Assembly (NCBI GenBank): GCA_017513195.1
Contig: JAFXGM010000024.1
Coordinates: 1-64,000, forward strand
Source: Clostridia bacterium
Lineage (GTDB): Bacteria; Bacillota; Clostridia; Oscillospirales; Acutalibacteraceae
Direction: 5' to 3'
Length of the DNA: 64,000 bases
In this document: piece by piece, positions 28,344-40,277 of the stretch
Layout: every line of letters begins with the position of its first letter
How positions within the stretch are numbered: the first letter of the stretch is position 1
Notes under the pieces: model-generated
The model's input: only the letters and a program-made list of their open reading frames with translations
The model's database searches: none
What the model was told of the DNA's origin: nothing
Position numbers and translations under genes: made by a program

Positions 28344-30797
28344 ATGCAAAAATTTAAGGTTACGGGTATGAGCTGTGCCGCTTGTAGTGCCCGCGTTGAA
28401 AAGGCGGTAGGCACCATTGACGGTGTAACACAGTGTAGTGTTAATCTGCTTACAGGTGATATGTCGGTCGAAGGCAAGGTAGAGGCTAATACCATTATTG
28501 ATGCCGTTATAAAGGCGGGTTATGGTATAGAGCAAAATGCCAAAAAAGAAAAGAAACAAGTGTCACAAATCGCAGATAACAAATCTAACAAAACGGTTTT
28601 GGTGCGACTTATAAGCTCATGCATTTTACTCGCCATACTTATGTATTTTTCAATGTTCCACGGTATGTGGGGTGCTCCACTTCCAAGCTTTATAGCCAAT
28701 AATTTTATGGCGCAGGCGCTGATACAGTTGCTTCTTACAACAGCAGTTATGGTTATAAACCAAAAATTTTTTATAAATGGCTTTAAGGGTATTATAAATC
28801 GCGCGCCAAATATGGACACGCTAGTAGCACTTGGCTCTGCGGCGGCTTATGGCTACAGTCTTGCAAATGTCTTTAAAATGACAGTGGTAACATCTCACGA
28901 GCAACAACACCTGTTGCATGGATTGTATTTTGAATCTGCCGCTATGATTTTAACACTTATAACGGTTGGCAAATTGTTAGAGGGTTATGCTAAAGGCAAG
29001 ACAACGAATGCAATAAAATCATTGTTAGAGTTAGCGCCAAAAACTGTAACACTTGTAAAAGACGGCAAAGAAGTTACTGTAAACGCTGATGAGGTTTTAA
29101 AGGACGATATTTTCATAGTGCTACCGGGTGAAAGCTTTGCGGTTGACGGCGTTGTGCTTGAGGGTAGTAGTGTGGTTGATGAATCGGCCCTTACCGGCGA
29201 GAGCATACCGTCTGATAAGGTAATCGGCAGTCGAGTATCAAGCGGCACTATAAACAAAACGGGTAGGCTTGTGTGTCGTGCTACTGCAGTGGGTGAGGAC
29301 AGCACTCTTGCAAGAATTGTAAAGATGGTAAGCGATGCTTCGGCCACAAAGGCACCCATTGCTCGCGTTGCCGATAAAGTGTCAGCAGTGTTTGTGCCGG
29401 TGGTGTTGGTTATTGCTGTTATAACATTAATCGTGTGGTTAATTGTTGGCGAAACATTTGGTTTTGCAATAGCGCGTGCAATTTCAGTGCTTGTAATAAG
29501 TTGCCCGTGCGCGTTAGGTCTTGCAACACCTGTTGCCATAATGGTTGGCAGTGGTGTTGGTGCGCGCCGAGGAATACTTTTTAAAACCGCATCAGCACTT
29601 GAAGTTTGCGGTAAATGCAGTATTGTTGTGCTTGATAAAACGGGCACTGTAACCAGCGGAACACCTGCTGTAACGGATGTTATACCAATAGGCAACACCG
29701 AACAAAACAAGCTTTTGCAAACAGCATATACACTTGAAAACGGCAGTGCTCATCCGCTTGCGTTGGCTGTTAACGAATATGCAAAACAGCAAGGTACCTG
29801 TAAATTAGAAATATTAGATTTTAATGAAACAGCCGGCTTTGGTGTAGGCGGAATTATTGACGGTAAATATTGTTTTGGTTGCAGTGTGACTTCTGCGGTA
29901 GAAAAAGGAATAGATATTAGTGCTGTCAACGAAATTACCGACAAGCTTTCAAATGAAGGCAAAACACCACTTTTGTTTGTAGAAAACAATGTGTTAATAG
30001 GTATTATCGCGGTAGCAGATACCATAAAGAAGGAAGCAATATCCGCAATAAAAACACTTAAAAAAATGGGTGTGCGTGTGGTAATGCTTACGGGCGACAA
30101 CCAAAAAACAGCAAATGCTGTGGCCAAAACCGTCGGTATAGACGAGGTGAAATCGGGTGTTAAGCCTGATGGCAAGGCCGACGTTATTACGGCTCTTAAA
30201 AAAGAGGGCAGAGTAATAATGGTGGGTGACGGCATTAACGATGCAGTAGCGCTAACTTCCGCCGATATTGGTATGGCAATTGGCAGCGGTATGGATATTG
30301 CAATCGAGTCTGCCGACATTGTGCTTACAAACAGCCGACTTACCGATGTTGTTGATGCTGTAAGACTTAGCCGAAAGACGTTTACCAATATAAAAGAAAA
30401 TCTATTCTGGGCGTTTATTTACAATACGATCGGTATACCGCTTGCGGCTGGGGTGTTCATATCGCTGCTCGGTTGGGAACTAAATCCGATGTTTGGTGCA
30501 GCGGCAATGAGCCTTTCAAGCTTTTGTGTTGTAACAAATGCGCTTAGACTGAACTTTTTTAAAACCACAAAAAAGGAGAACAAAAATATGAAAAAGGTAA
30601 TTAAAATAGAGGGACTTATGTGCCCTCACTGTGAAGCTCACGCAAAGACAGCCCTCGAAAATCTTGGTGGTGTAACTGTTTTAGATATTAGTCATAAAAC
30701 AGGTATTGCAAACGTAGAATTAAGCGAAAATGTTGCTGATGAAGCGCTTAAAAATGCGGTGGAGTCTCAGGGCTACAAGGTGATTTCGGTTGAATAA
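28344..30797 (+). CDS. copA: Copper-transporting P1B-type ATPase with N- and C-terminal HMA domains
   Basis: 817 residues. The N-terminal metal-binding domain has TGMSCAACS (C11, C14). The P1B core shows eight hydrophobic helices, TGES in the actuator domain, the transmembrane metal site CPC (C387-P-C389), the phosphorylated D431 in DKTGTVTSG, and GDGIND. This pattern exports Cu(I) from the cytoplasm at the cost of ATP. Unusually, the last 70 residues are a second HMA domain (KIEGLMCPHCEAHAK) joined by a lysine-rich linker, corresponding to a CopZ chaperone. The DNA at the junction keeps a ribosome binding site and ATG, so the chaperone may also be made separately. No csoR or copY gene is adjacent. 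Confidence 0.9.
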   Translation: MQKFKVTGMSCAACSARVEKAVGTIDGVTQCSVNLLTGDMSVEGKVEANTIIDAVIKAGYGIEQNAKKEKKQVSQIADNKSNKTVLVRLISSCILLAILMYFSMFHGMWGAPLPSFIANNFMAQALIQLLLTTAVMVINQKFFINGFKGIINRAPNMDTLVALGSAAAYGYSLANVFKMTVVTSHEQQHLLHGLYFESAAMILTLITVGKLLEGYAKGKTTNAIKSLLELAPKTVTLVKDGKEVTVNADEVLKDDIFIVLPGESFAVDGVVLEGSSVVDESALTGESIPSDKVIGSRVSSGTINKTGRLVCRATAVGEDSTLARIVKMVSDASATKAPIARVADKVSAVFVPVVLVIAVITLIVWLIVGETFGFAIARAISVLVISCPCALGLATPVAIMVGSGVGARRGILFKTASALEVCGKCSIVVLDKTGTVTSGTPAVTDVIPIGNTEQNKLLQTAYTLENGSAHPLALAVNEYAKQQGTCKLEILDFNETAGFGVGGIIDGKYCFGCSVTSAVEKGIDISAVNEITDKLSNEGKTPLLFVENNVLIGIIAVADTIKKEAISAIKTLKKMGVRVVMLTGDNQKTANAVAKTVGIDEVKSGVKPDGKADVITALKKEGRVIMVGDGINDAVALTSADIGMAIGSGMDIAIESADIVLTNSRLTDVVDAVRLSRKTFTNIKENLFWAFIYNTIGIPLAAGVFISLLGWELNPMFGAAAMSLSSFCVVTNALRLNFFKTTKKENKNMKKVIKIEGLMCPHCEAHAKTALENLGGVTVLDISHKTGIANVELSENVADEALKNAVESQGYKVISVE
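30588..30797 (+). other. Possible internal translation start giving free CopZ-like copper chaperone
   Basis: Inside and in frame with copA, AAGGAG (30573-30578) precedes ATG (30588) by 9 bp. The resulting 69-residue product, beginning MKKVIKIEGLMCPHCEAHAK, is exactly one HMA domain of CopZ size. The region reads like a former intergenic spacer (CACAAAAAAGGAGAACAAAA) whose stop codon was lost. Confidence 0.5.
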
Positions 30798-30802
30798 ATT
30801 TA

Positions 30803-30841
30803 TTAAAGCTGTTCGATATTTCCGGACAGCTTTAAATTTTT
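30803..30841 (+). terminator. Intrinsic terminator of copA
   Basis: TTAAAGCTGTTCG / CGGACAGCTTTAA stem (one G-T pair) followed by ATTTTT. Confidence 0.88.
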
Positions 30842-30879
30842 GACAACCACAGGTTGCGAAATTAGCAATCTCAAGTTTA

Positions 30880-30908
30880 TTGTGTTTTTACAAAAGGGTT
30901 GATATAAT
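30880..30908 (+). promoter_or_regulatory. Promoter of the HTH-ADP-ribosylglycohydrolase operon
   Basis: TTGTGT (30880-30885), 17-bp spacer, TATAAT (30903-30908), 27 bp before the ATG. Confidence 0.6.
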
Positions 30909-30935
30909 AAGAAAAAATAAATAGGAGCGGTGGTT

Positions 30936-32519
30936 ATGGCAGTAAATAACGTTATCAGTAAATTGCGTGCAAACGCCAATATGTCACAAGAGCAGTTTGC
31001 AGAGCTTTTTGGTGTTTCGCGTCAATCGGTGCAAAAGTGGGAAAGCGGTGCATCGTTACCCGAGCTTGACAAGCTTATAAAGATGTCAAAGCATTTTGAT
31101 ATTTCACTTGATGCCCTTGTTTTTGAAAGTGACGCCAGAATTACGGAAGAACTTAAAGGAACAAAGGACTTAAAGCCAAAATATGAAAACATACATAGCT
31201 GGGAGTCTTATTATTCATCGCTTGGACTTAAAACCGAGTATCAGCAGTCGATAGAAGAAGGACTTGATATTGCACAGTATGAAGAGCTTTTTACCGTTGT
31301 GACAAGGTTGCCGCAAGATGAGGTGAAGAAAAAGCTTGGCGATGTTTTGTTCCAGATTGTTCATAATGCGAAAATGGTTGAAGGCTATAAATATAACGAG
31401 CCGTCCACACTTGACGAAATTAAAGCGCTTAGAAAAAATCCTGAATTTAAGGGCACTGTAGATAAGAAAAATCTTAAAGATAAAATTCACGGTGCGTGGA
31501 TGGGCAGAATTTGCGGTTGCCTTTTGGGCAAAACGGTCGAGGGCATAAAAACCGACGAATTGATACCTGTGCTAAAGAGCTCAAACAATTACCCAATGCA
31601 TAGATATATCGTTCGTGGCGATATAGATACCCAAATGGTAGAAAATTATAGATTCCGTTTTGAAAAGCGCCCATTTGCTGATGAAATGGACGGTATGCCT
31701 GTTGATGATGACACAAACTACGTAGTACTTGCCCAAAAGCTTATTGAAAAATACGGAAAAGATTTTACCGATTATGATATGTCGCGTATTTGGCTTAGCC
31801 TGCAACCCAAAGATGCATACTGCACCGCCGAGCGTGTAGCATTTTGCAACTTCGTAAATGGCTTCGAGCCACCCGAATCGGCAGTATATAAAAACCCTTA
31901 TCGTGAGTGGATTGGCGCACAAATACGCGGTGACTATTTTGGCTATATAAATCCAGGTAAACCACAGCTTGCCGCAGAAATGGCATTTCGCGATGCGTCA
32001 ATTTCTCACATAAAAAACGGCATATACGGTGAAATGTTTGTAGCCGCTATGCTTGCAGCAGCGGCAACCACCAACGATATAAAAGCCATAATTAATTGCG
32101 GACTTGCACAAATACCTTATACCTCAAGACTTTATGAAGCAATTACCGACGTTATAATAGGTTATGAAAAAGGTGTATCACAAGAAGACTGCTTTAAAGA
32201 TATTCACAGCCGCTATGATGAATATACCTCTTATGGTTGGTGCCATACCATATCTAATGCTATGGTGGTAGCAGCATCATTGTTATACGGTGGCGGTGAT
32301 TTTGGCAAATCTATTTGTATGTCGGTAGAAACAGGCTTTGATACCGACTGCAACGGCGCAACCGTTGGTTCAATTTTGGGTCTTGCTTTTGGTATAGACT
32401 GCATTGACGAGGTTTGGACAAAACCAATTAACAACAAGCTTCACACCTCAATTTTTGGTGTAGGCACAATAAAGGTTACCGACGCAGTAGATACTACTAT
32501 GAAGCATATAGAGTTGTAG
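30936..32519 (+). CDS. XRE helix-turn-helix fused to ADP-ribosylglycohydrolase domain
   Basis: 527 residues from ATG 30936 after AGGAG. Residues about 1-60 form a Cro/CI-type HTH (LRANANMSQEQFAELFGVSRQSVQKWESG..). Residues about 180-525 are an ADP-ribosylglycohydrolase (DraG/ARH) domain: HGAWMGRICGCLLGK, the metal-binding PVDDDTNYVV, and the second metal cluster ETGFDTDCNGATVGSILGL. The family cleaves N- or O-glycosidic bonds of ADP-ribose or related ribosides. Joined to a DNA-binding domain, it may sense a riboside and control its own operon. The PfkB kinase gene follows after 4 bp, which suggests hydrolysis of a riboside and phosphorylation of the released sugar. Substrate unknown. Confidence 0.82.
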   Translation: MAVNNVISKLRANANMSQEQFAELFGVSRQSVQKWESGASLPELDKLIKMSKHFDISLDALVFESDARITEELKGTKDLKPKYENIHSWESYYSSLGLKTEYQQSIEEGLDIAQYEELFTVVTRLPQDEVKKKLGDVLFQIVHNAKMVEGYKYNEPSTLDEIKALRKNPEFKGTVDKKNLKDKIHGAWMGRICGCLLGKTVEGIKTDELIPVLKSSNNYPMHRYIVRGDIDTQMVENYRFRFEKRPFADEMDGMPVDDDTNYVVLAQKLIEKYGKDFTDYDMSRIWLSLQPKDAYCTAERVAFCNFVNGFEPPESAVYKNPYREWIGAQIRGDYFGYINPGKPQLAAEMAFRDASISHIKNGIYGEMFVAAMLAAAATTNDIKAIINCGLAQIPYTSRLYEAITDVIIGYEKGVSQEDCFKDIHSRYDEYTSYGWCHTISNAMVVAASLLYGGGDFGKSICMSVETGFDTDCNGATVGSILGLAFGIDCIDEVWTKPINNKLHTSIFGVGTIKVTDAVDTTMKHIEL

Positions 32520-32523
32520 ATTT

Positions 32524-33402
32524 ATGAAAATTTATAATTTAGGTTCACTTAATATTGATTACGTTTACTCGGTTGAACATTTTGTTGGCGCGGGTGAAAC
32601 ACTGGCTTCTGGCAATATGCAAATTTTTCCGGGCGGTAAGGGGCTTAATCAATCTATTGCACTCTCTCGCGCAGGAAGCAATGTTATTCACGGTGCTATA
32701 TTAGGCAGTGACGGTGAATTTTTAAAACAAATTATGTTTGATAGCGGTGTTGATATATCACGCATCAAGTCTGTGAAACATCCCAGCGGTCACGCTATTA
32801 TTCAGGTTGATAAAAGCGGACAAAACAGCATTTTACTGTACGGCGGCACCAATAGAGAGATTGACAGAGAATATATTGAGCAGTTTCTTTCGGACGCTAA
32901 TGAAGACGATATATTGGTGCTTCAAAACGAAATAAGTAATTTGTCGGCTGCGTTTGAAATCGCAATAGAGCACAAAATGCAGATTGCATTTAATCCATCG
33001 CCTTTTGATGAAACAATACATGATTTGCCACTACAACACGTAAAGTGGTGGTTTTGTAACGAAACTGAGGGTGAGGCACTTTTTGGTAGCAGTAATCCAG
33101 AGGAAATTGCTGAAAGCTTTATACAAAAATATCACGACAGCAACCTAATACTTACTTTAGGCGAAAAAGGCTGTATTTTTAAAAATGCTGACACATTTAT
33201 AAGACAGCCAATATATGAAACCGTGGTTATTGATACTACAGCCGCGGGGGATACGTTTACAGGCTATTTTATAAGCGCTGTTTCTTGCGGAAAAGATATT
33301 GAATATGCGCTTAAAATCGCTTCAAAAGCATCGTCTGTTACTGTATCTCGCAAAGGCGCCGCAGTATCTATACCATACAATAATGAAATAAGCATAGCGT
33401 AA
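32524..33402 (+). CDS. PfkB-family carbohydrate kinase (ribokinase-like)
   Basis: 292 residues, typical size. The first PfkB signature region is FPGGKGLNQSIALSRAG and the second is IDTTAAGDTFTGYFISA, with the catalytic Asp in AAGD and an anion hole next to it. It phosphorylates a sugar or nucleoside with ATP in the cytoplasm; ribokinase is the closest match by motif (GGKGxNQ). It is the second gene of an operon with the ADP-ribosylglycohydrolase fusion, making ribose or a related pentose the likely substrate. Ends at a strong terminator. Confidence 0.85.
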   Translation: MKIYNLGSLNIDYVYSVEHFVGAGETLASGNMQIFPGGKGLNQSIALSRAGSNVIHGAILGSDGEFLKQIMFDSGVDISRIKSVKHPSGHAIIQVDKSGQNSILLYGGTNREIDREYIEQFLSDANEDDILVLQNEISNLSAAFEIAIEHKMQIAFNPSPFDETIHDLPLQHVKWWFCNETEGEALFGSSNPEEIAESFIQKYHDSNLILTLGEKGCIFKNADTFIRQPIYETVVIDTTAAGDTFTGYFISAVSCGKDIEYALKIASKASSVTVSRKGAAVSIPYNNEISIA

Positions 33403-33410
33403 TTAAATGT

Positions 33411-33446
33411 AAATGTCGTTGCAAAAATATGCAACGACATTTTTTA
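33411..33446 (+). terminator. Intrinsic terminator of the PfkB operon
   Basis: AATGTCGTTGCA / TGCAACGACATT stem followed by TTTTTATT. Confidence 0.9.
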
Positions 33447-33458
33447 TTGCCATAACAC

Positions 33459-33487
33459 TTGAAAAACAATTAGTAATTCTATATAAT
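33459..33487 (+). promoter_or_regulatory. Promoter of the rodA-lacZ-cdd-tcdA transcription unit
   Basis: TTGAAA (33459-33464), 17-bp spacer, TATAAT (33482-33487), 37 bp before the GTG of the RodA-like gene. Confidence 0.75.
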
Positions 33488-33523
33488 AATTGTGTATATA
33501 AATTTGAAAGGCAGGTGGCAAAT

Positions 33524-37478
<3,955 letters not shown>

Positions 37479-37492
37479 TAAGGAATAAATAT

Positions 37493-37888
37493 ATGAATAA
37501 ACAAGAATTATGCAATGTTGCTATTACCGCTACCGATAAATCATATTCGCCATATTCGGGCTGTAAGGTAGGCGCGGCGCTGCTTAGTGCTGACGGTCAA
37601 GTTTTTACGGGCTGTAATATTGAAAATGCTTCATTTTCGCCCACCATTTGTGCCGAACGTACAGCGTTTGCCAAGGCGGTAAGCGAGGGCGTTACTAAGT
37701 TTTCGGCTATAGCTATTGCGGCTAAAAGGGGCGGTAAGCTTAGCACCTTTACACCTTGTGGCGTGTGCCGTCAGGTAATGTCTGAATTTTGTGATGCCGA
37801 CTTTAAGGTTTTGGTTGTAACGGGTGAGAACACTTTTGAGGAATATACACTTGCAGAGCTTCTTCCTGCATCGTTTAAGTTAGATTAG
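37493..37888 (+). CDS. cdd: Cytidine deaminase
   Basis: 131 residues, the standard length of the tetrameric enzyme. The zinc site and active centre are intact: C53-A-E55 in TICAERTAFA with E55 as proton shuttle, and C89/C92 in TPCGVCRQV. It converts cytidine and deoxycytidine to uridine and deoxyuridine in pyrimidine salvage. AAGGAATAA precedes the ATG; it starts 14 bp after the beta-galactosidase and ends 7 bp before TcdA. Confidence 0.95.
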   Translation: MNKQELCNVAITATDKSYSPYSGCKVGAALLSADGQVFTGCNIENASFSPTICAERTAFAKAVSEGVTKFSAIAIAAKRGGKLSTFTPCGVCRQVMSEFCDADFKVLVVTGENTFEEYTLAELLPASFKLD

Positions 37889-37895
37889 GTGTTTT

Positions 37896-38576
37896 ATGGA
37901 AAATCAATACACACGTTCTGTTGCCGTTTTAGGTGAGGATGCTATAACCAAACTAAAAAACTGTCGCGTTGCAGTTTTTGGTGTGGGTGGAGTCGGCAGC
38001 TACACTGTCGAGGCGCTTGCGCGCGCAGGTGTTGGTACTATTGACCTTATAGACAACGACACATTTAACGTTACTAACATAAACCGTCAGCTTTATGCCA
38101 CACACAAAACAATAGGGCAGTATAAGGTTGATGTTGCCCGTGAAAGAATACTTGACATAAACCCCGAGTGCAAGGTAACGGCACATAAAATGTTTTATCT
38201 GCCCGAAAATGCAGACGGGCTTGATTTGTCACAGTATGATTATATTGTTGATGCTATTGATATGGTTGCCGCCAAGGTAGAGCTTATAGTTCGGGCTGAT
38301 AAAGTTGGCACAAAAATCATCAGCAGTATGGGTACGGGTAATAAACTGCACCCCGAAATGTTTGAGATAACCGATATATATAAAACAACCGTTTGTCCGC
38401 TTGCAAAGGTTATGCGCACCCGTCTTAAAAAAGAGGGTATCAAAAAACTAAAGGTTGTATATTCTAAAGAAGAACCAATTACAAACCCTGATAATATAGT
38501 TGGCTCGGTGCCTTTTGTGCCTAGTGTAGCAGGGCTTATAATAGCCGGCGAAGTGGTAAAAGATTTAGCAAAATAA
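37896..38576 (+). CDS. tcdA: tRNA threonylcarbamoyladenosine dehydratase (TcdA/CsdL)
   Basis: 226 residues of the E1-like HesA/MoeB/ThiF superfamily. The ATP-binding loop FGVGGVGS lies at residues 28-35, followed by DNDTFNVTNINRQLYA with the Arg and Asp residues of E1 enzymes and SSMGTGNKLHPEMFEITDIYKTTVCPLAK, typical of TcdA rather than ThiF or MoeB. It cyclises t6A37 to ct6A37 in tRNAs that read ANN codons, using ATP. Slightly shorter than the E. coli enzyme. Last gene of the rodA-lacZ-cdd-tcdA unit before a repeat element. Confidence 0.9.
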   Translation: MENQYTRSVAVLGEDAITKLKNCRVAVFGVGGVGSYTVEALARAGVGTIDLIDNDTFNVTNINRQLYATHKTIGQYKVDVARERILDINPECKVTAHKMFYLPENADGLDLSQYDYIVDAIDMVAAKVELIVRADKVGTKIISSMGTGNKLHPEMFEITDIYKTTVCPLAKVMRTRLKKEGIKKLKVVYSKEEPITNPDNIVGSVPFVPSVAGLIIAGEVVKDLAK

Positions 38577-38590
38577 ATTATATTGATATT

Positions 38591-38690
38591 AATGCCTCCC
38601 TTATGCCTCCCTTGCCTAAAGGGAGGGGGACCAAGCTTGCTTGGTGGTGGGATTCGGGAGGGGGACCACGGTAGTGGTGGAGGGATAACA
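38591..38690. repeat. REP/MITE-like intergenic repeat with three hairpins
   Basis: GCCTCCCTTATGCCTCCC followed by three successive hairpins: CCTCCCTT/AAGGGAGG (38606-38626), CCAAGC TT GCTTGG (38631-38644) and CCAC GGTA GTGG (38666-38677). GGAGG-type motifs are interspersed. The G-rich strand pattern is quite unlike the neighbouring coding DNA and resembles short intergenic repeats common in gut Clostridia. Its last bases, GGAGGGATAACA, run straight into the ATG of the GDPD gene. Confidence 0.7.
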
Positions 38691-39416
38691 ATGCCAAACA
38701 CAATTAAAATTGAAAACAAAAACGGAACAAAATTTGTAGCGCACAGAGGTCTTTCGGGTCTTGAGCTTGAAAACACAATCTCTGCCTTTGTTGCGGCAGG
38801 TAACCGTAGCTACATAGGTATTGAAACCGACGTTCACGTAACACGTGACGGCAAGTTTGTGGTGTATCACGATGATACTACCGAGCGCCTTTGCGACGAG
38901 GATATAAGAATTGGTGACACCGATTATAAAAAGCTTAAATCACTTACATTAAAGCCGCAAAAAAACCGCGCAGTAGGCAGTGATTTTGTAATTCCCGATT
39001 TAAAAGATTATCTATCAATCTGCGCATTTTATGATAAGGTTGCCGTTCTTGAATTAAAAGAGCGAATGACACCCGAGGTTATAAAAGGAATTTACGCTGA
39101 GGTAGAAAAATATTACGACCCAGAAAAGCTAATATTTATTTCTTTTTCTCTTGAAAATCTAAAGGATTTAAGAGCGCAGCAGCCAAATGCTAATATACAA
39201 TATCTTGTTCAGCGCTTTGATGACGAAATTTTAGGTTATTTAAAGGAATATAAGCTTGATTTAGATATCGGCTATTGGGTATGCTCTAAAGAGGTTATTG
39301 ACACCTGTCACGAAAACGGTATAAAGGTAAATGTTTGGACAGTAGATAACCCCGGCGACGCCGAGCGACTTATAGACTACGGCGTAGATTATATAACAAG
39401 TAATATATTGGAATAA
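38691..39416 (+). CDS. Glycerophosphodiester phosphodiesterase
   Basis: 241 residues from ATG 38691 after GGAGGG; an in-frame reading further upstream would translate the repeat element and is rejected. The GDPD signatures are intact: VAHRGLSGLELENTISAF (catalytic His-Arg and Glu-Asn), IETDVHVTRDGKFVVYHDDTTERL (metal-binding E/D and catalytic His) and a C-terminal VNVWTVDNPGDAERLIDYGVDYITSN. It hydrolyses glycerophosphodiesters to glycerol-3-phosphate and an alcohol. No signal peptide, so cytoplasmic. Followed by a strong terminator. Confidence 0.9.
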   Translation: MPNTIKIENKNGTKFVAHRGLSGLELENTISAFVAAGNRSYIGIETDVHVTRDGKFVVYHDDTTERLCDEDIRIGDTDYKKLKSLTLKPQKNRAVGSDFVIPDLKDYLSICAFYDKVAVLELKERMTPEVIKGIYAEVEKYYDPEKLIFISFSLENLKDLRAQQPNANIQYLVQRFDDEILGYLKEYKLDLDIGYWVCSKEVIDTCHENGIKVNVWTVDNPGDAERLIDYGVDYITSNILE

Positions 39417-39419
39417 AAC

Positions 39420-39452
39420 GAAACGGACGAGTACACCTCGTCCGTTTTTGTT
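39420..39452. terminator. Bidirectional intrinsic terminator
   Basis: AAACGGACGAG TACAC CTCGTCCGTTT with T-runs, between the GDPD gene and the convergent lipoprotein gene. Confidence 0.9.
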
Positions 39453-39482
39453 TTATTTTATTATTCGGCAAACATTTACAAG

Positions 39483-40262
39483 TCATTTTGCATTTATGTA
39501 CACACCGGTTGGAACCGTCATTGAGCCTGAGACTCCCGGAGCAAATGTATATACAGGGAAAAGTAAAATAATTTCACCGTTTTCTACAGAAAAATTAAAT
39601 TTATCTAAAGTATAATCCTGCAACGTATCGTATGCCTCTGCAAACAATTCATCCCCTCGTTCGTTTGTTAAATAACTCCACGTTTTTTCTTTAAGTTGGG
39701 ATTCCAGCGTTTTAGAATCTATACCTGTAAGTTCGGTAAGGGTTGCATGTGAACCTGTGTTAAGGTTAAATGTCATACCATACCAAAGGCTATTGTGCAC
39801 ACCACCCATATACCATTCTGTAAACATTTTAATGGATATATATCCGTTAGCGTTATGTGTTACTTCTGCTGTATAATTCGACTTATACGCAAATTCCGGT
39901 GTTGCATGTTGCGCATAATTTTGCATATCCTCGGGCTTAAGAAAATTTTCATGCATATCGTTACTAATCGCACTGTTTATTAAAGAAATACTTTCACTAT
40001 CGCCTTTAAGAATAACTTGATCGTAGTAATTTTCAATCAAAATCTCACCGTTCTGGTTCCGATATGAATTGTCCTGACGAGAAATCTGATATTCGACACT
40101 TTCGATTTTTTCATCTTTCTGTGATTTTTCTGTAACCTGAATATCGGAATTTTTATTGTAAAAAGAAGAATTATCATTTGTGCTTGTAGTGTTTGTTTTA
40201 TAACAAGCACAAAGTGATAATGTAAGAAACAATGCAGTAATAGATAATAAAAATTTTTTCAT
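39483..40262 (-). CDS. RsiV/DUF3298-like lipoprotein
   Basis: 259 residues; AAGGAG precedes the ATG. The N-terminus MKKFLLSITALFLTLSLCAC is a lipoprotein signal with the lipid-modified Cys at 18 or 20, followed by a Thr/Ser/Asn spacer. The remainder resembles the DUF4163-DUF3298 pair seen in RsiV and related lipoproteins: LIENYYDQVILKGDSESISLINSAI, then a MTFNLNTGSHATLTELTGIDSKTL strand pair and FSVENGEIILLFPVYTFAPGVSG at the end. In RsiV this part binds lysozyme; here no sigma factor is adjacent, so that role is not implied. Second gene of an operon with the 871-residue exported protein. Confidence 0.75.
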   Translation of the reverse strand: MKKFLLSITALFLTLSLCACYKTNTTSTNDNSSFYNKNSDIQVTEKSQKDEKIESVEYQISRQDNSYRNQNGEILIENYYDQVILKGDSESISLINSAISNDMHENFLKPEDMQNYAQHATPEFAYKSNYTAEVTHNANGYISIKMFTEWYMGGVHNSLWYGMTFNLNTGSHATLTELTGIDSKTLESQLKEKTWSYLTNERGDELFAEAYDTLQDYTLDKFNFSVENGEIILLFPVYTFAPGVSGSMTVPTGVYINAK

Positions 40263-40277
40263 AAAATTCTCCTTAAT

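Noticed and set aside
28985..30388. Two minus-strand open frames opposite copA
   Set aside because: Antisense shadows of the ATPase core with Thr/Ser/Pro-rich translations and no start signals.
38583..38690. N-terminal extension of GDPD translated through the repeat element
   Set aside because: The Gly/Pro-rich translation is an artefact of the repeat; the ATG at 38691 has GGAGGG and begins the conserved domain.
39483..40262. Anti-sigma factor role for the RsiV-like lipoprotein
   Set aside because: It is a lipoprotein with no cytoplasmic sigma-binding part and no adjacent sigma gene.
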